Source: Homalodisca vitripennis (Eukaryota; Arthropoda; Insecta; Hemiptera; Cicadellidae). Taken from it: a stretch of 64,000 bases of DNA. Below the pieces are notes generated by a model, which saw only the letters and a list, made by a program, of their open reading frames with translations, made no database searches and was not told the origin of the DNA. Shown in pieces: positions 11,401 to 24,102 of this stretch. The stretch spans positions 69,695,501 through 69,759,500 of the forward strand of contig NC_060215.1 in the NCBI RefSeq assembly GCF_021130785.1, written 5' to 3'. The position numbers were made by a program, and so were the translations under genes. The first letter of the stretch is position 1. Each line of letters opens with the position of its first letter.

Positions 11401-12280
11401 ATTTTAACCATAGTAGGAACACCCCGGGAATGGTAATTCCATTTTTCGTTCATTACAATTCAATCAAATTTGTCTGCAACATGTGTAAAAGCAATGTTTG
11501 AGTTTATTTATAAAACATAGTTCAATTAAATTTGATCTACACTCACACACCGGTATATTGTATAAGTATGGACATTCTGGGGTTCCCTTCCTACCTTTAA
11601 CTTTGCGAGGGATACCTCATTTAATAGTTACGCTGATTCAGTTATTAAATCCTGACTTTATTTAATGTGAAGAGTGTACACATTATCCGCTATTGAGTGC
11701 GAAAATAAAATTAAAAATAATCTTTTCAACAATAATCATTAATATTATTAATAAAGCATTTCACAACCATCCTAACAGTGTTTAGACAAAACACAGTACT
11801 CAAATTAGGTGAGGGGAAGGACTGAAGTGGCTAGTTATCAGTTAAATTCAGCAAACCCAACTCTGGTGCTTAGTTGATAAATTATCCTAAGTAATTCCAG
11901 TAGTGACCCAAAAATATTTGTTCATTTCATTATTTAGTTATGAAACATTAATCGTAATTGATATTCATTGTTCTCATGCAAAGTAGAAAATAATTCTTTA
12001 TTCTTGGCTGAGCTTATTTATTCTTTATCAAAGATTTTGTTTGCCTTGAGTGAGTTTCAATATATTTAGATTAATAAAGTTTTATTGCATCATACTCTAA
12101 ATTGAACATTGTATTACATAGGTACAGAGCTTCCAACTAAGTATATTGCAAGTTAAAAGTAATTAATGTAACATTTTTTTAATTGGGATTTTATTGAACA
12201 CTTTTAATTACTATAAATTGGCTATAAATTACTTGCTTGATTAAAACTCATCTTATTATAATACAGTTTTTTTTTTTCAG
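8470..12280. other. Long noncoding stretch upstream of the ELM2 gene's ATG exon
   Basis: Apart from the weak minus-strand exon at 10645-10740, I see only AT-rich sequence with frames under 71 codons. Part of it is probably the first intron of the ELM2 gene, because its 12281 exon has a splice acceptor and in-frame stops before the ATG. Confidence 0.4.
10645..10740 (-). CDS. Possible last coding exon of an unidentified minus-strand gene
   Basis: On the minus strand an AG at 10741-10742 precedes 31 codons beginning STKSSLQLASRAEDKPPQHQ and ending DLDVQL, then TAG. The polar, acidic-ended composition resembles a natural C-terminus. No upstream exon was found, the acceptor has a weak pyrimidine tract, and chance is a real alternative. 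Confidence 0.2.
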   Translation of the reverse strand, partial: STKSSLQLASRAEDKPPQHQAAPQIDLDVQL

Positions 12281-12454
12281 GTGTAATAATTTTATATTAA
12301 TATGGAAAAAAATAATTCTGTTTCCCGTGAGGATTTCAACCTGTCTGATGATGATGACAAACAGACAGTTCCAACAGATAACGAGGAGAAAGTTCTAACA
12401 TATGACGAAAATCTATTAATGGATTCTTCACAAGACCTGTATCTCACCAAAAAG
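12281..12454 (+). CDS. ELM2-domain gene, first coding exon
   Basis: The acceptor (T-rich tract then CAG at 12278-12280) opens the exon. In-frame TAA TAA precede ATG 12302, so this ATG is the start, and at least one 5' noncoding exon lies upstream. The 51 codons (12302-12454) read MEKNNSVSREDFNLSDDDDK and so on: acidic, disordered and Ser/Asp-rich. The donor is AAG|GTAAGA in phase 0. The next exon at 18021 continues the frame. The encoded N-terminus has no fold that I recognise. Confidence 0.75.
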
Positions 12455-13795
12455 GTAAGATAAACATCAATTATTTTAGTTTTAACCCTACAATCTAGTA
12501 ATCAAATCACACAAAACAGGAAATAATACTTAAAATATGTCATTCAGATCAAGTGGAGAGTTTTTTTTCTAGCTTTAAGAACACAAAATACCAAAACTAA
12601 TATTATATCCAGCTGAGTATAAAAAAACATTGTTTGATTAAAAAGCCAATCATTAACGAATTTCTCTTAAAATCTAAGATTTTTTGCAATGTAACAGAAA
12701 AAGTGTGTTCTGCAGCATAAAATGAACAATAAACGTTTGATAATAAACACATATGAAGTTTTCCTGTTCTTTAAAAAATAACTAATCCAGTTTGAAAACA
12801 ATTACTTGAAAATTCAGGAAATAGGAAAAGAGTTCTGAATTATTTATTGTCACAATAATAACCGTTTTTTCTGAGTCTATCCCAACCATTAACTTCCAGA
12901 CTTTAAGGCTCTTTTAATCCTTAAACTGGTGACTGCCTACCTACAGCTGATAAGGCTTAAAGTGGCAACCGACAAATTACAGTTGATCTGATGTGTGTTT
13001 TAACATTTTTTATAGATATAAATCAAACCCATCATTGTGATTCATATCCTAGAATCATAAAAATTTTCTTATAACTATGTTATGTTTGCAATAATAATTA
13101 ATATCAGTTGAAAGTGAAACAATTGCTTGGCCATTTGTTTCCTTTGAACACAGTAAAATTGACTATATTATAAAAAATGTGTTTTTATATTATTGTAGCT
13201 CTATTATACGTGTATATTATTCACTAATGTTTTATTAGCAAGTTCTTGACTTTTTAAAGAATGTCTGAACTTGTTTCTTTTGTAGTCATTTGTAATATAG
13301 GCTATTGTGAGGTGTCATAATGATTTTAGTTAATTTTAGGCAATGATTATAAACATATAGTAAAACCTGTTTCATCTGACCTGATGTTGCAGCAGGATAG
13401 GCCAGATGTCCTTAACACTAGATCTGGTGTGGCCAAACGTACGTGTGACCATACAAATCGTCTTTCAGATCTGGTATCCCACATGTGATGTGGGCCAAGT
13501 TAAATTGCTAAAAAGAGACTTTTAAAAATGAATGGTATTATATTTTTAGCACTGATAGAGAGATGAGATTACTTTCTGTAGAAATCAATAGGTTTTGTGT
13601 TGCAATCAACATTTGAATGGACAGAGTAAATACAACAGTTGTACTAGAATGCTAAAATAATATGCTATTTGGTTAGTTAGTTTTTAAAGCAATATATAGT
13701 ACTGAGTTGCCGACACTACCGATTGTACCAAATTAATTGCTTCCACCGTAAATATGTTTTGTTTTATAACCTCTATTGTATGTATATATATATAT
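12455..13795. other. Intron sequence, nothing recognised
   Basis: AT-rich, with no coding-like frame. A fragment with TTAATCC..AAACTGGTG near 12915 resembles the ends of the piggyBac-type element at 54336 but is too short to call. Confidence 0.4.
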
Positions 13796-13796
13796 A

Positions 13797-14502
13797 CAGG
13801 GGTGCTGAAAAGTCCCGGGACGGTCTAATAACTTTTGAACTAATTACAATATAAGAACCAAAATTTACATCAAGCTTTTGCTCATATAAAACTATTATTT
13901 TATGTATTTCACCATGATATCCTGCTTCTTCTTAAATAGATTTCTTAAATAGAAGCATAGGTCGAGTCGTACATCAAATTAAAGCTCTTTTAATTAGAAA
14001 CATTTTGGCGAAAATCTGACGTAAAACAGTTGACGCATTACAAAATGGCGGACACAATCGATTGGGATATTGTCAGCAAACTGAAGGCAAACACTTTGAA
14101 ACATTTGTTATAACTGTTTTGGTAAGTGATTTGAAGTAAAAGATGTAAAATAAAAGATTAAGTGTCTCAGTTTTCTCTAACAACCAGAATGTTTGCATTT
14201 GAAAAATTCTGTATTTTATAATCTTTGAGTGTCCGCCATTTTGTAATGCGTCAACTGTTTTACGTCAGATTTTCGCCAAAATGTTTCTAATTAAAAGAGC
14301 TTTAATTTGATGTACGACTCGACCTATGCTTCTATTTAAGAATTTTCACCAACCCCTAGCGGGACGTCCCCCATAAGCAGGATATCATGGTGAAATACAT
14401 AAAATAATAGTTTTATATGAGCAAAAGCTTGATGTAAATTTTGGTTCTTATATTGTAATTAGTTCAAAAGTTATTAGACCGTCCCGGGACTTTTCAGCAC
14501 CC

Positions 14503-14515
<13 letters not shown>
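13797..14515. mobile_element. 719-bp foldback MITE with ~260-290-bp terminal inverted repeats, TA target site
   Basis: The left arm (13797-14056) starts CAGGGGTGCTGAAAAGTCCC. The right arm (14229-14515) is its inverse and ends with CAGCACCCCTG. TA flanks both ends. The arms differ in the middle: the right arm has an extra CCCCTAGCGGGACGTCCCCC stretch. The central ~170 bp is unique and noncoding. The TA target suggests mobilisation by a Tc1/mariner-type transposase. It sits in a TA microsatellite in the first intron after the ATG exon. Confidence 0.85.
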
Positions 14516-14580
<65 letters not shown>

Positions 14581-14598
14581 TTATTTACTTATTTATTG
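14513..14598. repeat. (TA)n then (TATT)n microsatellite
   Basis: Begins in the TA flank of the foldback MITE and ends in TTATTTACTTATTTATTG. Confidence 0.95.
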
Positions 14599-15152
14599 AT
14601 AATACTGGTATCCCCACAGGTTGCCATCCAACCAATATATCTTCACTCTGAGATTTATTTACTAAGCAGTCGTTGTGATAAACATCAGTATTGAGACACT
14701 AAATACATTAAAATACAGCAGATTCGTTTTGGGTTGTGAGTTGGCAGCAATGAAGAGTTAGCATTTGTGTCAAAATAAAATTGAAGAAGGAAGGGCTGTC
14801 ATGAAGCAAAGCCATACCATCTTTCGTTCAGTTTGGTTGTGCTTGTAAACATGTTCTTTCCCAGTTTGTAAATATATTGTTATTAATCTGTATAATCAGT
14901 GTGATAAAACATCTAACTAAATAGAAATTAGAACATTGGTTTTTTTTTTACTTTTTTTATTATATTACCATTATTTGATGGGTGCACAGCCATTACTTAT
15001 GGAAAAACGTCTTTTGACATGAGTTTTTTTAATGTGGAAAGGCTTTTAACACAATATGTGTTTTCTCTAGTGAAATTTATAAATTACAACCCTGTGATAT
15101 TAATTTGTAATTATCAGGATACTTGAAAGAATTAATGGATATTTATTTATTT

Positions 15153-15155
<3 letters not shown>

Positions 15156-15225
<70 letters not shown>
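15156..15225. repeat. Compound (GT)n-(GTAT)n-(AT)n microsatellite
   Basis: About 32 bp of GT, three GTAT units, then about 25 bp of AT. Confidence 0.95.
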
Positions 15226-15233
<8 letters not shown>

Positions 15234-15437
15234 ATGTTTAAATAACATTTAATATTTAACATAGATTTAATTGAGCAGATTTTGTCAATTTACTGTAGTT
15301 AGTACCTGGTTGTTTGAATGTGCAAATCACTAGACTCCCGAGGGAAAACCACCCTATACAATACATTATTATACATATATATGCCAAATACAATTACTGT
15401 AGTAGCTTTTGAAAAGCCTAGACGGCTAATTATTGTT

Positions 15438-17030
15438 AGAAATGAAATGAAAAATTCTTTATTTATTTTAAGGGCCGCACGGCCCTTTCTTACACTTAAC
15501 CTGCGACAACGTAAAATTTAAAACACTAATTAAATATTACTTTAAGAAAAAAAAAATTAAAGAAATCATTACGGTACATTTAAACAATGTGTTGAAATTA
15601 ATGTAATATTTTAACATGTTAAAATAAAAATTTCAAATTAATAAATTGACTACTTTCCGTAATTCTTAAAACATAATACAGTTATACTTTTAATATACAA
15701 ATAAAACTCAAGTATTTATCGCTAAAGAGTTTTAACTTTTATCACACACAATGTCACATTCATCCCTTTGCCAGTGTCACGCCTATAGCATCTCAGACCG
15801 GACCTACCTCAGGTAACCGCTTAAGATACATATCTTTCAGTTTCGCCACAAACCGGGAACAGCTATCGATGGAAGTAATTACTTGGGGAAGGCCATTCCA
15901 CAACCTACAAGCCATTACATGGAATGACTTATCAAACACTGCAGTCCTGTGCTGAGGCATTCTCAAAATGTATGAGCCAGAGTGAGTGCTTCTTACACCT
16001 GCATGATACCAGATTTAAAATATTCAGAAAAAATCTTGGAAAACCACAATTTAATATTAAATGAACTAGTTTTAGAATTTTTACGGATCTTTGACCTTTT
16101 AATTTTAGAATATTTGACTGAATATAGTACGGTGTGATGTGCTGCTCCCATCTCACATTGTAATCTAACATACACAATAGTTTTGAGTTCTTTGTAGCTT
16201 GTCACTAAGTACTATGGTCATATCATTGATCACGGAGTTACAGTAATTGAAATGTGGAAGTACAATTCACCTTGTTGTAGTATGGCAGAGTGTTACCATT
16301 TACAGTTAACATTTCAATAGTATTGAAGTTTATTGAGTTTCGTAAACGAGAGTGACAAATAAAGATTGGTTTCGTTTTTGTATGATTTAGTCTCAGGCCA
16401 TGATTTTTGGACCACATAACGATGTTTTTAATGTCACTATTGATTTTGGTGATACATTCATGAATGGAATCAATTTTAAAGTGTGTATAGATTTGCAGGT
16501 CATCAGCATACAATATGTGATATGAGCTTGTTTAAGTACAGAATGAATGTCGTTCACGTACAACACGAATAATAAAGGACCAAGAATCGATCCTTGTGGT
16601 ACCCCACAAGTAACAATTTCCCAGTCCGAAGTCATGTCATCCATTTTTACACACTGCCGTCTTCCTGATAGATAAGATCTCAGCGAAGTTAATACATGAC
16701 TAGAAAACCCTATTAGCCTTAGTTTAGCTAACAATACTTTATGGTTTACGCTGTTGAAAGCCTTTGAAAAATCAAAAAGAGTGAGAATTTTGCCCTGTCT
16801 GTGATCCATAGCAAGTCTAATGTCATCCGTCACTTTTAAAAGTGCAGTTTCCTTGCTGTGGTTAGTGTGAAAACCAGATTAATAGTCACTAAATATGTTT
16901 TAAGATAGATATTCAGTGAGTTGGCAGTGGCAATTCTCTCTAGGCCTTTAGATAATGTAGGAAGAATATTTATCAGCCTACAATCTGAACATGATGCTAG
17001 TGCTGAATTATTTTTAGACTGCAATGAGAC
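15438..17030 (-). pseudogene. Non-LTR retrotransposon, RT and 3' end (CR1/Jockey-like)
   Basis: Minus-strand blocks in order: INILPTLSKGLERIA (motif 1, about 16980-16920); TLFDFSKAFNSVNHKVLL; GVPQGSILGPLLFVLYVND (about 16610-16550); then, after a frameshift, MYADDLQIYTHF (from 16513); and WSKNHGLRLNHTKTK. A C-terminal KSFHVMACRLWNGLPQVITS lies near 15930-15860. The 3' UTR ends in AATAAAG then TTTTTCATTTCATTT at 15455-15438. It is 5'-truncated inside the RT finger and frameshifted, hence dead. It sits antisense in the intron between the first two coding exons. Confidence 0.85.
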
Positions 17031-17039
17031 GAGTCCACT

Positions 17040-18020
17040 TAAGTTTTTTTAAACTACAATATGACCAAAAGCTAAATAATGCGGTTATATGTTGTAGTAA
17101 TGTATACAAAAAGAAATTCACTAATGTTCGTTCTAAAAAATCTTGTCTAATTAATGAATTATTAAATATTGTTATTTTGTCTCTTATGGGTCAATATTCT
17201 CTTTTATATTATATGAGGTAGAGATCTGGATCCATGAGATTACACATCCAAGCTTTGTGTTGTAAAGTGCGAAAAGAAAGCCTAGAACTGTCTTCAAGAA
17301 AATAAGGCAAGTAGTAGTAGAAGAAAACTTATGTTTTTTATCTATATACAAATACAGTCTTGTATTTAGATCTTTTAATGACCAGAAAATTTAACATTTT
17401 TAAATAATACTAATAAAACAAAGCTTTTTAGAGAAAAATCATTGATATAATGGCAACACACTCTTCAAAGTATTGTCAACTGTCACTAATAGGCTGAACC
17501 TGTGTAAATAAATGTCCTTTCAAAAGATATTTCTATGTTCATTGCTGCTATAATTTTGTGTAGCATCTCACACTGTCATTATCTCTAATAAGTTTTTGTT
17601 GTAAGCGTTACTTAATATATTGTAGCAGATCTTAAATACAAATGAAATGTTTTAATGTAAGAATGTCTTATAAGTTATCTATTTATATATTTTCACTTGT
17701 ATGTATTACACAGTTTGCCATAGTTTGGTTTACCAGATCCTGATACTCCAAATCTTCTATTGTCTTTTCTAATCCAATCATAAGGCAACATAAATGTTTA
17801 GTTTGAAACAATCCTACCTGCTTAGTTTGTTCTTTTTTGCTGTTTGTGTATCTTTGTATGTCATACACATATTTGTATTGTAACAAATTAAGTCTTAGGG
17901 TTCTAGGATGAAAGTTTATTTCATATACTGTATACCTTAATAATGAATAAGATTTGAAAAATCATCAATTTAGATTTTACGAGACTATGCACAAATTATA
18001 ACAGTAAAAAAATGTTCCAG
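17040..18020. other. Intron remainder, nothing recognised
   Basis: A minus-strand frame at 17886-17683 (67 codons, with LEKTIEDLEYQDLVNQTMAN) is the only coding-like piece. It has no family match that I know and no clear splice context. Confidence 0.35.
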
Positions 18021-18195
18021 CCTACGAAAGAGGATATAATTAACAAACTTTTCGGAGCAATAGAAGCTGCACGTTATGCTGAAAGTATTAAGAAGGGAGA
18101 TGGTGAGGTAACCATAGAATGGAATGATCCATCTACTAGTAAAGTGGTTGAAAACGTGATCAGCTCTCCTTCAAAGGTCTCTATTGAAGAAACTT
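18021..18195 (+). CDS. ELM2-domain gene, second coding exon
   Basis: The acceptor is TTCCAG|CC and the donor is AACTT|GTGAGT. The 175 nt open in phase 0, matching the 12454 donor, and end in phase 1. The exon encodes PTKEDIINKLFGAIEAARYA and continues through EVTIEWNDPSTSKVVEN. A short amphipathic helix is likely at the start. The pyrimidine tract is poor, but the frame is open and the phase matches on both sides. Function of this segment is not recognised. Confidence 0.65.
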
Positions 18196-19512
18196 GTGAG
18201 TTAACTTTTTATCTCTACATAAGTAAGTTGCAGTAAAAATATTTAATTGTTGATGTCCTTTTTAGTCAATGTAAATATTGAAGATGATTATTGAGTGAAT
18301 CCCAATCTTGTGCTTTGACAATGTTATTGAATTATAATATCAATGGTGATGCAATCATACAAAAATATATTTTGAGTAACTATTTTATGAAAACTACAAG
18401 GAAAGTATAACATATATGGTATTTTGAAATCAATAAAAAAATTACTTTATTTTGACAAAATAAAAAAATGGGTCGTTGCATTTAAAAACATTAACTCCAA
18501 CCTTACGCCTCCTGCTTGCTAGTCTTGAAAAAATTTTTAGTATAGGAACACTTATAAGGGAGCTGAGACAGTTTAAAAGTTTTGACCAAAAACAGTTTTT
18601 TGAGTGCAGCGAGTAAACAACGCAACTAATAATCAACTTGAGCACATTAATTTGTAGGACTTGTTATTACATACAACTTTGTCCATTTAATTTTTGTTGT
18701 ATCTTTTATAGTTTCCAAGATGCCTTCAGTGTGCATAAAATTTGGTCATATATTATATTCATAACGTATATTGAAACTTTTAAGGTCTGACTACCATAAT
18801 GTGCATTGAAAATCTACTCAAATCGATTTAATCATTTCTCAAAATTTAAATCACCCATAGTAACACATAATGGCTGTGATTCATTCCGTGATGTATTGGG
18901 GCATTAATGTTCTTATTAGTGAATATTTTAATAAAGAAAATAAAATATTTAGCAATGAAAAGTAGGTACAACAATTATGAAAAGAAAAATCAAAACATAA
19001 ATAGCAAAAAATCATAACTTGGAAAAAGAAATTTATTTGTACACCAAAATTCAAATTGAGCCACAAAATTAAAAAATCTTTTAAATTTATAAAAAATTGT
19101 ATAAAGAACAAAGTTCAAAGCAACAATTGGACAAATTTTTAAAACCAATCATCAACAACTTAAAATGCAGTGAATGTGATACCAGAGATGCAGAGTAAGC
19201 TTGACCACCCAAAAAACTCCTCAAACCATTATATTTTAGAAGTACATTTTCTTGATGCACGTATTTTTTATTTACTAATGATTTTTTTTTAATGTTTGTG
19301 TGTGTACTTTTTAAAATTATTTATTCAAGAGAGGAAAAAATTGCTTCATCGAACTTAGTGCTGGGTTGGCCAAGTTGTGGGGGGATGTTGCTACAACTTT
19401 TGTCTGGTCAGATATTTTTGACCAGATCTTGGCGGGAGGATGTAAATACCAGCTAAAATAGTGTAACCATTCACACTCTATGTAATTGATTGTGCCTTTG
19501 TAGCTTGAAGAC

Positions 19513-19517
<5 letters not shown>
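18196..19517. other. Intron sequence, nothing recognised
   Basis: AT-rich, with short chance frames only. Confidence 0.4.

Positions 19518-19581
<64 letters not shown>
19518..19581. repeat. (TA)n microsatellite hosting a mariner insertion
   Basis: About 60 bp of TA directly abuts the mariner left end, which inserted at TA. Confidence 0.95.
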
Positions 19582-19585
<4 letters not shown>

Positions 19586-20893
19586 GCGTGTTCAGAAAGT
19601 AAGTACCGTTTAAAGAAAAAGCAAGTAAAACAATTTTTTCAATACAATTTTATTTTTACATGAAAGCCCAAACCTTAAATTATTTTTCAACATTGTTTCC
19701 ACTGATTTTCAAACACTTGTCTTAGCGGGTGATCAATTTGTCTATACCCTATTCATAGAAGGATCCCGCCAACGAATTTAGCCACGGCTCCACTGTAGTT
19801 TTCACTTCATTGTCGGTTTCGAAGCATTGGCCGCCTAGTTCTCGCTTCATGTGTAGGAACAAGTGGTAGTCAGACGGTGTCAAGTCAGGGCTGTAGGGTG
19901 GGTGATCGAACTGCTCCCAACGAAATTGTCGAACCAATGTTTGAATGTTACAAGCAATTAGGGCCGCGCATTGTCATGGAGCAACACAATTCTGTTACTG
20001 AGCATTCCTCTCCTGTCTGTGTTTTGAATTGCCCGCCTTAGTTTTGCAATACCTTACCGCATCAATGGTTTTACATGTTGGGAGAAAATCGATCAGCGAA
20101 ACACCTTTCCGATCCCAAAAGACTGTGCACATGATTTTTTGTGCAGACATTGTCATCTTGTATTTTTGTTTCTTCAGGGAATGCGGGTGTTGCCACTCCA
20201 TTGACTGCCGTTTGGATTCCGGTGTAACATGACGGACCCTTTTTTCATCTCCTTTCACAATTTTGTTTAAAATATCCTCACCATCATCACTGTACCATGT
20301 GAGAAAAGTCAAAGCACTTCCGAGTCTCTTGGGTTTGTGCACGTCAGTGAGCATTTTTGGAACCCATCGGGAACACAGCTTGCAATAACCTAAGCAGTCC
20401 ATAACAATTTCATACAAAAGAGTCCGTGAAATTTGTTGGAAATCGTCAGCTAGTGTAGTCATAGTGAAAAGTCTATTCTCTTGGATTTTTTTGTCAACAG
20501 CCCTTACCAGATTATCAGTGACGAGAGAAGGCCGACTGCTCTGATTCTCATCATGCACATTTGTTCGACGTCCATTGAAAATTCTAACCCACTTTCTCAC
20601 CATTCCTTCACTCATCACGTCTTCCCTGTAAACATCTCGAAGTTGACGATAAATTTCAGCCGGTTTCACATTCCTTGCGTTCAAATCTTATTACAGAATG
20701 ATTCTCACAATTTTTGGGATTACTAATTGTCTTAAACATTCAGAAGAAAACAGAAAAAACAATGTAGAACAACTAAAATGGCGTGACTGGATAACCAGTG
20801 AACAAGGACAACTAGTGTGCATGTGCGGAACACCAATTGCAGTGCTACGGCGGCAGTAGAATGAAACTGTACTTACTTACAGAACTCACCTCT
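19582..20893 (-). mobile_element. Near-full-length mariner with TIRs and TA target duplication
   Basis: The left end GAGGCGTGTTCAGAAAGTAA + GTACCGTTT (19583-19611) is matched by the inverted right end (20864-20892, reading GAGGTGAGTTCTGTAAGTAA + GTACAGTTT). TA flanks are at 19580-19581 and 20894-20895. The 1.31-kb length is typical for a complete mariner. Confidence 0.9.
19693..20684 (-). pseudogene. Mariner transposase (SETMAR/MOS1-type), frameshifted
   Basis: ATG at 20684 opens a 229-codon frame with the HTH region (KPAEIYRQLRDVYREDVMSE, then VRKWVRIFNGRRTNVHDE), the WVPKMLT linker motif, and the first catalytic Asp in VKGDEKRVRHVTPESKRQS. VMCTVFWDR-type and GVSLIDFLP blocks follow. The frame then breaks. 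VLLHDNARP (second Asp) is readable in another frame near 19970. The rest reads RWEQFDHPPYSPDLTPSDYH (third Asp), and the C-terminus reads DKCLKISGNNVEK, ending near 19693. All three catalytic Asp survive, but about two frameshifts and a stop (FYE*) inactivate the copy. Confidence 0.9.
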
Positions 20894-20899
20894 TATACA

Positions 20900-22338
20900 G
20901 TGTCGCCATGACCTTGTGTTAAAATTTTTTGTGGGTGGTAATACGACATAAATGTGACTCAAATACAGAAATTAAAACTTTTTATTACTCACACAGACCC
21001 AGGGAAACATTATTTTTGTTTAAAAAAAAAAAAACATGAACATTTCAAACAAAATTTTAAATTTCTATGACATTTCAATACATTTCTTGAAGTTTATTAC
21101 TACCATTGTATTCTATATTAAATTTTGAGTAAGTATGGATCACTTTTAATGGTTCTGAATCTCCAGAAGTACTAATTAAATCGACTCAAAGTGGGAAATT
21201 GTCATTTTTTATTAAAAGAAAAAGCTGACATTCACAATTCTTTCTAAAAAATGCTAGAGACTTAATGTCATAGAAACTGTTTCAAAACTTAAGCTTTCAG
21301 GAAATACGATACATTGTTTTATTTATTATAATTTAAGTACAGTTATGTGATAATCTGTAAAACACAATATAATCAAAATTTCACTAGCAAAGCACAACTG
21401 GTTTTAGATTTTCTTTTCTACCATCATGACTTACACTGACACTGAGCCATATTTTTCAATTAGATCCTGATTAAAATAAAACCTATTACTTGTAGTGGAT
21501 TTGGGCCACACACACATACAGGTTTCTACGCTACAAAGGCACAGTGAATTGACATGAAAAGTGGATGTCTCGAAGAGCAAAGTTACTTGACAAGTTTGGT
21601 TGCTCACTGTTAGGGTTACCTATATTATTGATTTGAACAAGAGGAAAGCTAGAGCTGTAGGAGTTGTGGAGTTGTGCCAAGTTGAAGTAAAAGAGATCAG
21701 TATTGCTTTTATTTTTAATTTTTAGTTTCCGTTTATGTTGTTAGCAATGTAAACAAATAACTTTCTACAGAAGATTTACGAGTGAGATTGTATCATTACA
21801 AAGCAATTATAACTGCCAGAAGTTGTACTGTTTTAGTCATTTATAATTCAAAACTGGCTTGAAAAATACTACATTTAATGTGCAGTTTAAATTTATCTTT
21901 AGTTGATAACTGATTTACTTATTCTGGATATAAAATAAAGCCACTATTTGGTTATGATACTGATATGGGCAAAGTCGCAACATCCATTGTAATTGCTTGC
22001 GACAAGGGTAGTAATACAATGAGCATGAATCTGTTTATAAGCCCTTGTGCAATTTATATAAATCTTTAAAATTTTATTAAAATTCCATCAAAATTTCTAT
22101 CATTAGATTACCAAATACACACTTAAAAGAATTATACAGCTTTCCAATAAGGAAAAATATTTTGTATTTCTTAAAGTCCATTAAATCAACTTTCCTTAGT
22201 AAACAAATTTTTGCTTATAAACTGACATGAAAACCATTACTCTTCACTCTCTAGTATGTAAAATCTTTTTTCCTGAAACTCTACAAAATCAACATTTTTT
22301 GTCTGCAGCATTTCAGTATAGCTGTTGAAAATTGTAGT
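20900..22338. other. Intron sequence, nothing recognised
   Basis: AT-rich noncoding DNA with homopolymers (A12 near 21022) and no coding-like frame. Confidence 0.4.
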
Positions 22339-22339
22339 A

Positions 22340-22704
22340 CAGTAGAACCCCTCATATCCGGCCTCGGTTTTACCGCACCTCGGTTTATCCGGCCACTTCT
22401 CGGAAGCCAATATCGAAATGTATTTACCACGGCTTGCAGACGCGCAGTTGCACGCACTAGTCTCCCACGACTCTTGCGTTATTTTGGTGTATCTATTTGT
22501 TTACATTTTCCTGTGTTGTCCTCAGTTGAGCTAATAGGTTTAACCTGTAAACAGTTCGTTGATTATTTCCAGTGCGGTTAGTATAGTACAGTACAATTGT
22601 TTTGTTTCGTCAAGTGCTGTGTACTGTAGGTTGGTTTATCCGGCCGAATCGTTATCCGGCCAGGGGCTCGGTCCCGTGGTGGCCGGATATGAGGGGTTCT
22701 ACTG
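22340..22704. mobile_element. 365-bp pogo/Tigger-type MITE
   Basis: The ends CAGTAGAACCCCTCATATCC + GGCC and GGCCGGATATGAGGGGTTCT + ACTG are perfect inverted repeats of 24 bp, with TA on both sides (22338-22339, 22705-22706). CAGTAGAACC termini are characteristic of pogo/Tigger elements. Additional GGTTTATCCGGCC motifs near both ends (22381-22395 and 22632-22646) may be subterminal transposase sites. The interior is noncoding. Confidence 0.85.
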
Positions 22705-24037
22705 TACAACTTTTCCAAAAATAATGTAAAATTTAATCTTTAAATGTTTAAAGTTATTCTTGCGCACCTTATAGTTATTATTTTTGTTATTGTTATTTTT
22801 ATAATTTTCCTACAATTAACTTACTAGAAGTATCAACCTCAGCTTATGCACAGTACATGCTTCTTAGATGGCTCCTAGATGTAGTATTATGTAACAAATC
22901 GAAGGCTCTAAACTTCGGAGGAAGAAAGGACTTGGTACAAACAGATAGACAGTACAGTGTACCATGGTATGGCACGGTCTAAGTCACCAGCCAATTAAAA
23001 TTCACTCATGTCCACTTGCGGAAGACGCCACTTGCGGAAGACGATCAGGGTATCTAAATTAAACAGATCGAAAGTAATATATGTCGACTATATGTACACT
23101 AAAATTATTATACCAAACTTAATTTAGAATGGTTTTCAATATTGTTTGAGAGTTATAAGTTAATTTAAACGTGGGAGAGATTAAGTGTATTAACACAACA
23201 GTTACATGGCGCGACTGCCCAAAACAAAGGCTGTTGCCCTGGTCCTAGTGGATATGGTTGTCACATACACTAGCTCGGCAAGTTCAGGAAATTTCTGCTT
23301 CTTTACAGTAACTTAACTGAGCTTCTGTACTGAGTTTGGAAAATTAATTACGAGGCTCAGTGGTGATTTAACTGAACTTTTTATTAGAATTAATTCACTA
23401 TATATAAAATATATTTCTTCTCCTGCATTCCTTATCCTAATACATCTAATTGGATAATTATTTTAAGTTTAATATTGCATGTAAATAATTAATGAATTTT
23501 TATGTAAAATCTATATTATTAAATGTTAAATTTTTCTAAAATCTGCGATGGAAACTGTACATATGATGTTATCGGTCTTCCAATCTTTGATTGAATACCT
23601 TCTTTTGAGCTGTAAAACATACAGTAATGTATCTATGACCAGTTACTCTTCACTTGGGTTTATAGTAAATGTAAGCGACTAATAAAAGTTTAAATAGCGT
23701 AGACGCATGAAAAGTTGTGCATTATAAATGGCTTAACATGTATGACGTAATCTAACAAACAGTATATGTTTGTACAGAAGGTCTTATGACAGCTTTAAAT
23801 ATCAGAGTATAAAGCTATACAATGTCATGTCTGTTATGTGAGCAATCTACTATAAATAGTTTTAGGATGGCCATGAAGAACATTTTGACAAGTGTGTGCA
23901 TCTATAAAATTTAAGAATTTTATAACATGGTCTCCTGAACCCACTAATATCCTATTATTATTATTATTACTAACCAACATTGTCAAACATAGCTTTATGT
24001 TGAATGGAAATAAAGTCATGAAATCAATTTTTTTCAG
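22705..24037. other. Intron sequence, nothing recognised
   Basis: Contains a short tandem duplication of CCACTTGCGGAAGACG at about 23010-23044. No gene or transposon was identified. Confidence 0.4.
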
Positions 24038-24102
24038 CTGATATTTCTGCCACTGATCGTAAGAAGAATGAAGAATCTGATACAGAATGTTCTGAGAGAA
24101 AA
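24038..24102 (+). CDS. ELM2-domain gene, third coding exon (65 nt micro-exon)
   Basis: The acceptor TTTTTTTCAG|CTG is strong and the donor is AAA|GTAGGT. It begins in phase 1, completing the split Ser codon from the 18195 donor, and ends in phase 0. It encodes DISATDRKKNEESDTECSER, a charged, probably disordered linker before the ELM2 domain. Matching phases on both sides support it. Confidence 0.7.
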
